Source of the DNA: Blepharisma japonicum
Lineage: Eukaryota; Ciliophora; Heterotrichea; Heterotrichida; Blepharismidae
Assembly (NCBI GenBank): GCA_949751835.1
Contig: CATKHK010000003.1
Span: forward strand, 558,001-622,000
DNA: 64,000 nt
Direction of reading: 5' to 3'
Part shown: piece by piece, positions 33,015-43,519 of the stretch
How positions within the stretch are numbered: position 1 is the first letter of the stretch
How the letters are laid out: each line of letters begins with the position of its first letter
Position numbers and translations under genes: made by a program
The notes under the pieces: generated by a model
Told to the model about the DNA's origin: nothing
The model's input: only the letters and a program-made list of their open reading frames with translations
Database searches by the model: none

Positions 33015-34439
33015 TTAATTTTTACCAAAAAATTCATTTATGTTCTTGTTCAATTTAATTCGAATCTTTTTTTTAATTTGCTGGTCTTTTCTACCTTTCT
33101 TTTTGAGACTGCACCAATAAAAGTTTAAAATATTTGTATAGAACGTGAAAAATAAATTACTTGGCTTCCCAGCGATAAGTTTTTGATAAAAATTTCAATT
33201 TTGTAAGTATTCGACCACAATATTTTTAATGTTAACAGGCATTATGGCAAATATTTTTTTGTCTTCTAAGGATAATGATTCAAATCTTCCGTACACATCT
33301 TTTCTTTTTTGTTTTAAAAATAAAAGTTCAAGCAGCACTAATAATAGGCCTTTAGTTGGATCATAATCTATTGAATCACTGAGAAAAGATTCTCTTCAAT
33401 CGGCTAATGTTGCTGGAAAGCCGATCAATTCACGTTGTATTTCTCTTAGAACGCTATTATAAATTTTGACTTGAATTTCATCACTTGGGTCTAGTTCTTT
33501 TTGAGATAGCCAAATCAGAGTATTATAGCTCTCATTTTTTATTTCTATCTCTATTTTCAAACAAAAGAATCAAGACCTTTTATGTATCTTATGCCTCTCC
33601 TCACTTCCAGCAGGCACACATTTTTGAAAATTTGTTTTATAATCATAAGCGCTTTCTTCTTCAATCATGAATGTTACAATTTCAGTATCCAAAGGTTTTT
33701 TCTCAAAAATACTTTTATTCGATGATGGGCTAAATATGGGGTGTTGCTCGTCTATTTGTGCGTTAGATGGTTTTTTATATATGGGATATTGCACATCTAT
33801 TTGTGTTTCATTAGTTTTAGTTATCGTGCTTGGAATATAATCTTCATCAACCACTTCTATTTTTAAATCATCTCTCGGGTCTGAGCTTTGAAATTGAGGA
33901 TGATTAGGTCTTTGAATTTCGCTCTCATCAAATCTGACATTGAAAGATTCTACAACTATATGAGGACCTCCTACGCTTGAATGATACTTTCCTGCTCCTA
34001 GATCTCCTGTGCGCTCTCTTCCTTTATATTGATGATGAATTGTTGAGCTTCGGCTTATGGGCTTTCTGGCAACTTCAATGTTTAAGTTAGAATCTTGAGG
34101 AATGACAGGCTCCTCAGTTCACCGTTTAATGCTGAATTTTTTTCTATCATTTTCTTGGACGGCATCAAGATCTCTGATATTATGGCTACTCTCAGATGAT
34201 TCTCTATGTTCTAAAGAGATAGGATCTGAAATTAGTGCTGCTTCAGAGTAGCCTAGAGTATCTGAACCTGATAATTTTATTTCTTCCGATCGATGGGTGT
34301 CTAAATCTCTATCTGAATTGGCTTTTTTATGAAGTTTTACATTAAATTTTTTTGATTCTTGTAGTAGAGCTTTACTTTCCTCATCCTTACTTTCAAATAT
34401 ACTTATTTTGCCCACGAGAATTCTTTGAGGATTTTCCAT
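33015..34439 (-). CDS. Unknown protein with disordered N-half
   Basis: The protein has 474 residues in a single frame with five TGA read as Trp. The first 300 residues are polar and disordered-looking, with two similar short units (IDVQYPIYKKPSNAQ and IDEQHPIFSPSSNKS). The last 170 are helical and more hydrophobic, with a Trp-rich pattern (NTLIWLSQKELD, GFPATLADWRESFL) and end in a very basic tail (KKKGRKDQQIKKKIRIKLNK). The texture of the C-half faintly recalls ELMO-type helices but I cannot assign it. The stop lies one base from the neighbour's stop. Confidence 0.68.
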
Positions 34440-34524
34440 TATTATCTACCAATTTAAAGAATTAAGATTCATCATTCTTATAAAAAATTTTTTAATCTAT
34501 TAATTTTAATTAGTTATGCAGACA

Positions 34525-35058
34525 CTAAGATTCAGTTTTGCTTGTGGCTACAAAGGTTGAAACGCATGCACAGACCTTTAAAGTGCAGGAACATAATAAT
34601 CTAAAAATGTTTGCCATAAAGTAAATAACGACTACAAGGGCAACAGAGTCTGTAAAATTCAAGTCTTGGTCACAGGAATTGTATTCAATATAAATTACAA
34701 TACAGACTATTCCTCATGCGAGCTGGAAGCATAAAATAAACCAAGTTACTATACAATATGATATAGCACAGTATGCAGACAAAGCATGCTTGATACAGTT
34801 TGGAGGCTTCTTGACGAAAAACACAAAATTGAAGAATATGAGAGCATCCGCTGCCATTGTGATGAAGGAGCCTAACAATAGCTGTGACATCATTTCTCCA
34901 CAATAACTGGATAATATATAAGTTATCATGCACAAAGCGCTCAAGCAAAGCTTCAATATTGAGAAGACTAAATCAAAATAAAAACAAGGAATAACTTTTT
35001 GATTTAAAAATTCTGATCCTGATCGCTGAATTAGAACTTCGTCATGGCCGCTGTCCAT
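34525..35058 (-). CDS. Four-helix membrane protein, unknown
   Basis: The protein has 177 residues in a single frame with one TGA read as Trp (34714-34716). There are four hydrophobic segments, at about residues 27-47, 56-78, 93-115 and 145-165. The loop between helices 2 and 3 is short; an Asp/Asn-rich loop lies before helix 4. The layout recalls tetraspan or MARVEL-like proteins, without a recognisable signature. It is divergent from the isocitrate dehydrogenase gene with only 138 bases between the starts. Confidence 0.65.
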
Positions 35059-35196
35059 ATTGAGATTATTATAGCGGAATTGAGTATATTACTCATTTTT
35101 ACTCCAAGTCCCTTGATGCATCCAAATAAGTTATAAGCAAAATATATATAAAATTCTTTAATAATACTATTTTTATCATTGGTTTTCATATTAAAT

Positions 35197-36240
35197 ATGT
35201 TTAGACAGATTATTAGGCTTTCTTCTACTTGTTTCCCCCAAAAGCCTGGGGAATCATTAGTCCGCAAGCTAGCCTTAATTCCAGGAGACGGAATAGGCCC
35301 AGAAATTTGCTCAGCAGCTACAGATGTTTTATCTGCAATTCACGCTCCAATAGAATTTGAAACATTCCCCAGCCTCAATATCAACGATGACGACTCGATT
35401 AAAAAAATAAAATCATACCCAGCTGCATTAAAAGGAACAATCAGTCACCAAGTAGGCGAAGGCGCAAGCAACCCAAACGTGCTTTTAAGGAAAAAATTAG
35501 AAGTCTATGCTAACGTCTGCCATGCTTTTTCGCTTCAAGGTATCAAGACAAGGCACGATAATATAAATGTCATTGTAATCAGAGAAAATCTAGAAGGAGA
35601 ATACAGTGGACTTGAGCATGAAGTTTACCCTGGCGTCGTAGAGTCTATTAAAGTTATTACATATGCAGCCTCACTGAGAATTGCGAAGTATGCATTTGAG
35701 CTGGCTTATATGAATAATCGCAAAAAAGTCACAGCAATTCATAAAGCGAATATTATGAAAAAAGCTGATGGAGAATTTTTAAAAGCAGTGAGACAGGTAG
35801 CAAAAGAGTATCCGACTATTCAATATCAGGAGATGATCATTGATAATGCATCTATGCAAATGACATCAAATCCATGGCAGTTTGATGTTGTGGTATTGCC
35901 GAATCTGTATGGATCAATTATTAGTAATATTGTTTCTTTTCTTGTAGGAGGGCCAGGAATAACTCCAGGTGTAAATATTGCTAATGATTTTGCATTATTT
36001 GAGCCTGGGACAAGACATTTGGCGAAAGATATTTCAGGTAAAGGGATTGCTAACCCAACAGCAATTTTATTATCAAGTGCTATGATGCTAAGACATTTAA
36101 ATCTTCCTCACTTTGCAGAAAGAATTCAAGAAGGGCTATTCAAAACAATTCGCGAAGGAAATGTACTTACTAATGATATTGGAGGCACTGCGACTACATA
36201 TGAGTTCACTAAAGAAATAATTAAAAACATCCAACAGTAA
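35197..36240 (+). CDS. IDH3: NAD-dependent isocitrate dehydrogenase, regulatory-type subunit
   Basis: The protein has 347 residues in a single frame without TGA. The N-terminus (MFRQIIRLSSTCFP) fits a mitochondrial leader. Family motifs are clear: LIPGDGIGPEI, VIRENLEGEYSGLEHE, VTAIHKANIMK, DNASMQM and GGPGITPG. The subunit looks regulatory. VYANVCHAFSLQGIKTRH follows the IDH1/IDH3-beta/gamma pattern instead of NVRPCKSIEG. The metal-binding Asp pair of the catalytic subunit (GDILSD) reads GSIISN. A catalytic partner must be encoded elsewhere. It acts in the TCA cycle in mitochondria. Confidence 0.93.
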   Translation: MFRQIIRLSSTCFPQKPGESLVRKLALIPGDGIGPEICSAATDVLSAIHAPIEFETFPSLNINDDDSIKKIKSYPAALKGTISHQVGEGASNPNVLLRKKLEVYANVCHAFSLQGIKTRHDNINVIVIRENLEGEYSGLEHEVYPGVVESIKVITYAASLRIAKYAFELAYMNNRKKVTAIHKANIMKKADGEFLKAVRQVAKEYPTIQYQEMIIDNASMQMTSNPWQFDVVVLPNLYGSIISNIVSFLVGGPGITPGVNIANDFALFEPGTRHLAKDISGKGIANPTAILLSSAMMLRHLNLPHFAERIQEGLFKTIREGNVLTNDIGGTATTYEFTKEIIKNIQQ

Positions 36241-36728
36241 TTGGATATTTATGCTTACTGGTGTCAAATAATTGGCTTTAAATGCTGATAAGAAATATAT
36301 TCAATGATTTAAAGAAATAAAATTATTTGTTTATTTGTAAAACCATTTTAGTGTCAGACAAATCTATTAAGAGGAAGCCTATCCTAATATTTTTGTAAAT
36401 AAAAATAATTAGAAATGCAATTGAATACTTAAATAACAGAGATTATGAAATAAAATTTTATCATATCTTAATCAATTATAAGAAAAAAAATCCCTCCAAA
36501 TTCTTTTTTCATCACACTTGAATTAACATTAATATTTTTCTATCTGATATTGCTCCTTTTCTTATAATTTCTCGTTTTATCCGTTATCTTGCTCTTACCT
36601 GTCATGCAACGCAATCATATTTAGAAATTCATCAAAAATCTACCTCGCCATATTGAATTAGAAAATAAACAGATTTTCAACTATATTAATTCTTTTATCT
36701 AAAACAGTGATTTTGCCTCTAATAAAAT
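36241..36728. other. Intergenic spacer upstream of ISWI
   Basis: This AT-rich spacer of about 490 bases lies between two plus-strand genes. It ends with a T-rich, C-containing stretch before the ISWI start. No gene or repeat is seen. Confidence 0.5.
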
Positions 36729-39653
36729 ATGGAACCCGGCAATTTGTCTGCTGACCCAAGCAGCTCAGAATCTGAGAGTTCAAATTCTCGTGAAGAAACA
36801 ATCAATGAGCACCGCGAATTCGCTAAGAAGCTTAAGACTGAGCAATCCAAATTCAATAAAAACCACAAGACTCTGCAAGAGAAGCTTAATCATCTCCTTC
36901 AGCAAGCAGAACATTATGCAAGTTTTCTCTTTTATGGAGGTGCCACAAACAATAAAACACCTGCTAAAAGTCCTGTGAAAAAGCGTCTTAAACGTGGCAA
37001 AGACGAAGATGAACTTATCCACGAAATGAAGCATGAGCATCGATTTAACAGACTTACAGCTCAGCCCTCAATAATGAAAAATGGAGTCTTGAGAGACTAT
37101 CAAATTGAAGGAGTTAACTGACTCTACAGCTTGTATAGAGCTGGAATCAACGGGATTTTGGCAGATGAAATGGGCTTAGGCAAGACAATTCAGTGTATTT
37201 CTTTTCTTGCATATTTGAGGGAGCAGGAAGGAATTATAGGCCCACATTTAATTGTAGTACCGAAATCAACATTAGGGAATTGGATTAAAGAATTCGAAAA
37301 ATGATGCCCAATTATCAGAACAGTTAAATTGGTGGCCGCAAAACCATATAGAGAAGAAATTCTTAAGAATGAGTTAATTCCAGGAAAATTTGATGTTTGT
37401 GTCACTTCTTATGAAGGAATCACCATTTGTCAGAATTATCTCAAAAAATATAAATGGAGGTTCCTTATCATCGATGAAGCTCACAAAATTAAAAATGACG
37501 AGTCCAATTTATCACAACTAATTAGACGCCTACATAGTGATAATAGACTCTTAATTACAGGAACTCCATTACAAAATAATTTACACGAATTATGAAGTCT
37601 ATTAAATTTTTTGCTTCCGGACTTGTTTAGTTCGGCCTCAGATTTTGATGAATGATTCAGATTGGGAGCTGAAGAAGGTCTCACTGAAGAAGAAATCGAA
37701 GATAAAAACGTAAAAATGGTCCAGCAGCTTCACAAAATTTTAAAGCCCTTTATATTGAGGAGGACTAAACTTGAAGTTGAAAAAGGAATCCCACCTAAAC
37801 GAGAAATTCTTGTTACAATTGGCATGACAGCCATGCAAAGAGATTTATATAAAAAAATCCTAACAAATGAGCTCTGTAAACTGGACAATAAAAGCCACTA
37901 CTTAAATATCGTAATGCAGCTTAGAAAAGTATGTAATCACCCTTTCCTATTCCCTGCAATGGATGACGAAAACGCCGCTGAAGAAAACGTTATTTTGACA
38001 TCCGGCAAAATGAAGCTGCTCGACAAGCTTTTGCCAAAGCTCAAAGAAGGCGGTTCACAAGTCTTGATTTTTTCACAAATGACTACTATGATGGACATCT
38101 TAGAAGACTATTGTGTCTTTAGAGAGTTTAAATTCTGCAGATTAGACGGAACAACAGATATTTATGAGCGAGAAAAAATGATAGCAAAATTCAATAAGCC
38201 TAATTCAAAATACTTCATATTTTTATTATCCACAAGGGCTGGTGGGCTTGGAATTAACTTAGCATGTGCTGATACTGTGATTATTTACGACTCTGATTGG
38301 AACCCTCAGATGGATTTACAAGCTATGGATCGTGCTCATAGAATAGGGCAAACTAAGCAAGTTAATGTGTATAGATTGGTGACAAAAGATACATTGGAAG
38401 AAAGAATTATAGAAAGACAGTGTCTGAGACTTAAGCTTGACTCTTTAATTATTCAGCAAGGCAGATTAGCACCTAGACATAAGCCTTTAGATAAAGAAGA
38501 GCTCCAAGAAATGCTTCACTATGGAGCTGATGAAATTTTTAACACTATTGAAGATAATTCAGACATCACTGAAGAAGAGCTTGCCCTTATTTTGCAAAGA
38601 GGTGAGCAAAAAGTGCAAAGGATTGAGCAAGAACTTGACAATCAGCTTGAGAAGAAAAAGATGAATTTAATTGATTTTGAAAGCAAAATTGACATGTGGA
38701 ATTTTGAAAGCGTTGACTACTCCAAAAAAAGAAGAGAAGACTCACGAGAAATTTTACAAAAAGCAATCCATGATAAGATCTTAGAAGAGTTCAAAGAAAG
38801 AAGAGAAAGAAAACTCCAGCAAAACTACAACACAGACTCCAAATTTAATTTCCAAAATTCTGGGTCTTCTAAGCCTAAAGAATTCAAACCCGCCCCTGAT
38901 TTCAGATTTTTCGATAATAGACCAAGGCTAATAGAACTTCAAAAAAAAGAATTCAATAAAGAAATAGCTGACGAAGAAAAAGCAGAACTTGAACAAATGC
39001 TAATGACAGGGTTTGACTGGAATCGAAAAGAATACAACGCTTTCTTAAAAGGCTGCGAACTCTATGGCAAAGATGAATATCAGCTGATTTCTGAAGTCAT
39101 GGGAACTAAGACTCCAGAACAAGTGAAAGCTTATGCAGAAGTGTTTTGGAGCAGACTTGATGAGTTGGCTGACAAAGAAAGAATTTTGAAATCTTTTGAA
39201 AAACGAGAAAGCCTTGTAGAAAAACACAAGCTGTCTCAAAAATTGATTGACCAAAAATTTTTGCAATATAAGAATCCATGGAGAGAGTTGACGTTTGAAT
39301 CGAATACTTCTCATAAATCGAGGATTTTTACACATGATAATGATAGATTGTTGGTGTGCATGGCTAAAACAGTTGGATATGGTAACTGGGAAGCATTGAA
39401 GATAAAAATTAGAAAAAGTCCATTATTGAGGTTTGACTATATGCTTAGGTCTAGAACTGCTGGAGAACTACAAAGGAGAATTGATAGCTTGATTAGAATA
39501 TTAGAAAAAGAAGGAGAAGATAGACCTAAACCAGAAGGAAATTCAGGAAAAAGAAAAAGAGAAGCAGCAGCCACAAATGTAGAACCTGAGCCAAGAAAAG
39601 CACTCAAGGTGATTGATAATTCTGCAATTACAAGCTTGCTTAATAGCGTTTAA
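36729..39653 (+). CDS. ISWI: ISWI chromatin-remodelling ATPase
   Basis: The protein has 974 residues in one frame, with four in-frame TGA at 37119, 37302, 37593 and 37653. Each falls on a Trp conserved in [33 protein letters not shown] and DFDEWF. The Snf2 ATPase is complete: [11 protein letters not shown] (Walker A), [28 protein letters not shown] and DRAHRIGQ. The C-terminal part carries the HAND-SANT-SLIDE region ([19 protein letters not shown], then [14 protein letters not shown]). It slides nucleosomes in the nucleus, normally with larger partners. The length is close to the usual 1000-1050. This gene is the best internal proof of UGA as Trp. Confidence 0.96.
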
Positions 39654-39714
39654 TCTAAATAGTATAATGAAAACCGGTTATAATGAACAATTTCATTAAT
39701 TAGTAATGTACCCC

Positions 39715-40974
39715 TTAACTTAGCTTCTGTACTCCAAAGAAAACTACAATAACAGTAATATCATCGACAGACTTATTGTAAGCCTGCTTCCACCTTCTTG
39801 TTGCTTCATTTATAAGGCTGTCACAACAAACGTCTTTTTTATCTTTTTCTAATGCTTTTCCTACCATTTTTACTGCTTCTTCGCTAGAAATTACATCCCA
39901 TATCCCATCTGAAGCAACAATGAGAAACTTATCATTTTCTCTTAAATGGTGCCTTGAAAACTCAGGCTCAGAGCTCACTCCGAATTCGTGGGCAATTGTG
40001 TCCCCAATCGAGCGAGACATCGCTAAGCCGTGGTTATTTATACTTTGCCAGACCCTTAATGGGCCAATATCTTTTCCAACTGAGCTGTGTGCACGATCAA
40101 CAATTCCATTTGACTTGAGAATTCGGTTTTTTTCGTCTTCTTCTGTAGGCTTGTGGTCTCTGGATAAATCTTTGGAAGTCCATTGGCCATTAAAGCTGCC
40201 TAAAACAGCTCTCGAGTCTCCAATGTTGGCACAAACTAACTTGTCGCCATTAACTAATACAGCATTCAAGGTGCTTCCTGAATTCTCAGTTGGAAGTTTG
40301 CTTTCTGCAATTTGGTCAGTCAATTTTTTGATAGATTTGCTTAATGAGTCTTCTAAATCATTAAGTGAAAATTTGGTATGCTTTAGTTTAGATTCAACCA
40401 AGCCAGGGAAGATTTCTTTGATTTGGAAAGAAACCTCATGGCCTGAAGGGCCATGTCCATCACAAACTGTGAAAAGATAAAATTCATTTACTTGATGAAA
40501 TAATGGTTTAGCAATACAAGTATCTTGATTGCATTTTTTATAAATTCCGCCGGTTTCGCCAATTCTGGATTTAGAACTATATGAAATTACGCAGGGCTTT
40601 TTGGTTCTCGTTATCACTGGATGTTGAAGCCCTATAAAATTTTGGGTTTTTGACCTAAAAAGTCGATGCTCATCTGTGTTTGAGTCTGAATTTTGTGGGG
40701 TCATAAAAATATCATCATGAAGGAGACTAAATCTTGGGATGCAAGTGCGTTGTTTTTTTAGTCTTAGGCGATGTTTGCTGGTCTCGACCAAGCTTGATCT
40801 TGGGGAAATTACAAATGGTAGCGAGGTTTTTGGTGTCATTTCAAGGTTAGTAGATTCTGACGTCACCTCACTAGTAATCAAAAACTGGACAGGATCTTTA
40901 AAAACTGTCCTTGTAGATGTGCAAGGAATCTGTAAGGAGTCCATTCTTAACATAGATCTTTGCCTGTTGAGCAT
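39715..40974 (-). CDS. PP2C-family Ser/Thr phosphatase
   Basis: The protein has 419 residues in a single frame without TGA. A disordered N-terminal 140 residues precede a full PP2C domain. Motifs are NQDTCI, FTVCDGHGPSGHEVS (metal Asp and Gly), VCANIGDSRAVLG, GLAMSRSIGD and IVASDGIWDVIS, with DDITVIVV at the end. All metal-binding Asp positions appear present. The enzyme is monomeric and Mn/Mg-dependent; the substrate is unknown. It converges on ISWI with 61 bases between stops. Confidence 0.94.
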   Translation of the reverse strand: MLNRQRSMLRMDSLQIPCTSTRTVFKDPVQFLITSEVTSESTNLEMTPKTSLPFVISPRSSLVETSKHRLRLKKQRTCIPRFSLLHDDIFMTPQNSDSNTDEHRLFRSKTQNFIGLQHPVITRTKKPCVISYSSKSRIGETGGIYKKCNQDTCIAKPLFHQVNEFYLFTVCDGHGPSGHEVSFQIKEIFPGLVESKLKHTKFSLNDLEDSLSKSIKKLTDQIAESKLPTENSGSTLNAVLVNGDKLVCANIGDSRAVLGSFNGQWTSKDLSRDHKPTEEDEKNRILKSNGIVDRAHSSVGKDIGPLRVWQSINNHGLAMSRSIGDTIAHEFGVSSEPEFSRHHLRENDKFLIVASDGIWDVISSEEAVKMVGKALEKDKKDVCCDSLINEATRRWKQAYNKSVDDITVIVVFFGVQKLS

Positions 40975-41647
40975 ATTTTTATTATCTCACAACTAAAAAT
41001 AGATTTTTCACTGATCATAAATGAAAGTTCTTGGAAAATGACCATATCAATTATAAATGGTTATATGCATTAAAAAATAAGCTTAAAATCTAAAGAACTT
41101 TGTAAGAAAATCATGAAAACCAAAATGTAGAGAATATTATTTGATTAGAAATTATTCATTTAGGATAATAAAATGAATTTTAAAGTTATTTTCATTATTG
41201 TAAAAGCCATTTCTGGAAACATTTACATTTTGCATATGATAAATATATTCAAAAAGCCAACATCAAAAATTAAAATCCCTTAAAAATTCAAAAGGCGGGT
41301 ATATATTCTTGCTTATTATTTTCGACTTTTGCTGAATTTTTAAAGATATTCAATACCATATATTTGCATAATTTTTGGATAAGAATATTAATTTGCTATT
41401 TTGCTTAAATTATTTGAATTAATGCTTTTAAATGCATTTGATCAATGCTTGACTTTTGATGAAGATGTATATTTAATTTAAAATTTATTTACTTGTCCAC
41501 CACATGTAATTTTCATTTCAAATATTAGAGGGTTATCAATTGAGAAAAGAGAATAATTCTCATCAAAAATGCTGATATGCTATTTTCTCAATTTAATTTA
41601 AATCAAAAAGTAATAGTAAAAATAAGTTCTTTTGCTGGAATTTTATA
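40975..41647. other. Intergenic spacer between divergent genes
   Basis: This AT-rich stretch of about 670 bases lies between the PP2C start and an unknown plus-strand gene. I see no open frame worth calling, no RNA gene and no repeat longer than expected by composition. Confidence 0.45.
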
Positions 41648-42364
41648 ATGAAATCTAAGCCAATAACACGTGAAAAATTAATGAAGATTCCATCAAGTTT
41701 AAGCTCAGCAATTTTCGAAAAATCAGGCCAATCAAATTATATAAGTGAGCTGAAAAGAATTATATCGGTTAAAACATTTTTAAATGAATCACGTGGCGTA
41801 GCGGAATCCAAGACAAACGAATCATGATCTCATTTATTATCTTCTCATCTAAATTCTAGCAAGTTGATATCTCAAAAAAAAGTGAAAAATAAAGCAATCA
41901 AGCTTAAACGAAAGGCTGCTGTAAATAAAAAATCAAGCCCAATAGAGAGAAGCGTTAGAATTATGGGCAGCTCTATGGCCAGATATTCTAAACAAAATTC
42001 GCCTAGAATTACTCAAAGACCTGTGCACCGGTCTTATAATTCTTGTGATTTTTCGTGTCAGAGGAAATTATCATCTGATTTAGATGCAACAATCTCTAGA
42101 AAATCATCTGTTCATAGGCAGCCAATTACACGGATAAATAGCTTAATGGAATATGAAAAAACTCGAGTTGGGGTGATTTTATTCCGACCCCCATCACTTA
42201 TTAGATCTTCGTCCCTGAAGAGTTCAAATATTAAAAGAAACACACTCTCAGGAGGATTTAAAAAAGTTAGTAGAAGGAAGATAAATTTATCAGCGGATTT
42301 TATTCCTTTTGCTGAACTAACAAACCATCTGGCATTAAATTTTGATAAGTATGTAAAACAATAA
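41648..42364 (+). CDS. Unknown basic Ser-rich protein
   Basis: The protein has 238 residues from ATG 41648 to TAA 42362-42364, with one TGA read as Trp near residue 60. It is highly basic and serine-rich (KAIKLKRKAAVNKKSSPIER, then RRKINLSADF), mostly disordered, with many possible phosphorylation sites. No domain is seen. It could be a nuclear or cytoskeletal protein; nothing firmer can be said. Confidence 0.6.
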
Positions 42365-42474
42365 AAAAATTAATATCATATACTTTAATATAAGCTAATT
42401 TTGGAACTAGATGATTCAGATTTATATTTAAAATATTAATTTCGCCTTCTAATTAGGCTATCCTAATTTCTTAC

Positions 42475-42880
42475 TTATTTTTCAATTGTCATGTCTTCTT
42501 GAAAAATTCCTTCTTCAATTAATTCTTTTTCATAATCATTAATATCATATTTTCTATTAACTTTAACATTTAATCAATTCTTTAAATAATCATCGTAATG
42601 AAATCTACCTCAGAGTCAAGTATTGCCATTATTGTAGTTCTAAAACATCTGCCGTCAAATTTAAATAGTTAATTATGATTTCGTCTTTAAGTTTATTATC
42701 GAATGCTCTTTTTTACGATTTTAAATATTGGCACAAATCCAATATGTTAAGTTCTGTTTTCGAACTTGAGATTTTTCACATAGATCACTTGCATTTTCAA
42801 TGTTTTTCAGGCTTTTACAGAAGCTATCCCAAACCAGGAGAATATTTCGTATTTTGCTAACTATCTTTAGCCTACAACAT
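42475..42880 (-). pseudogene. Fragment of a broken gene, family uncertain
   Basis: On the minus strand several protein-like stretches follow each other in shifting frames: a piece with NIENASDLCEKSQVRKQ and LTYWICANI, a piece FDNKLKDEIIINYLNL, a piece CFRTTIMAILDSEVD and a last one with WGRFHYDDYLKNWLNVKV ending at TAA 42475-42477. Read with TGA as Trp the last piece is about 55 residues long. The order TYWIC...ILD recalls a domain common in protists (TYWVCxxANNQ followed by ILD and RIWC), but this is weak. It is not an intact gene. Confidence 0.35.
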
Positions 42881-43519
42881 CATTAAATATTTCTTAAAAA
42901 TTGTCTGATCGAACAGTTTTCATATAGTAATCTATATTAATTTAATGGAAACACTTGCAATACCTTAAAAATTATACCTCTTATGCAGGATCTCCATTTT
43001 TGAATTTAATCGTATTACTTCCTCGGTTAGAATAAGCGAAGTAGGTAGTAAGAATACTTATTAATGCCAGTGTAAAGGGGTATCTTAAATTAAAGATTAA
43101 TTTATAATAAAGATTATTAAAATTTGCTCCTTTAGTTGTAAATTTTGTTTGCACTTGTCAATGATTTTGATATTCCATCAAAATTTAGTCCAACTATTTC
43201 ATAAGTAAATTAAAAAAATTATCAAAACTACATTAAACTAGTTTAAAATTAGTGATACTTTATTTATAATTGACTATTTCTCTAAATAGTGCTGAATTGT
43301 GTAAAAATATGAAGCCCTTTAGCATGATTTAATGTTTGAACGATGGTAGCTCATGCAGGTGTGGTCTATATATAATTTTTTCAAGAATTGATTTTTAATA
43401 GCATAATAGCAATCAGCTTTATCGATGATGGGAAAATAAGGCAATAGATCATATAAAATAGATATAAACAATAAAAAGATTGATATTTAATATTCATGAA
43501 GTATTTATCAGTAAAGTAA
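42881..43519. other. Intergenic spacer
   Basis: This AT-rich spacer of about 640 bases precedes the first S9 peptidase copy. I see no gene, RNA or repeat in it. Confidence 0.45.

Noticed and set aside
34685-34948. Alternative frame overlapping the four-helix membrane protein
   Set aside because: It overlaps the longer frame with TGA as Trp and has less regular hydrophobic spacing.
36790-37684. Short open frames inside ISWI, on both strands
   Set aside because: They overlap a well-supported ISWI frame and have no protein-like composition; they are shadows.
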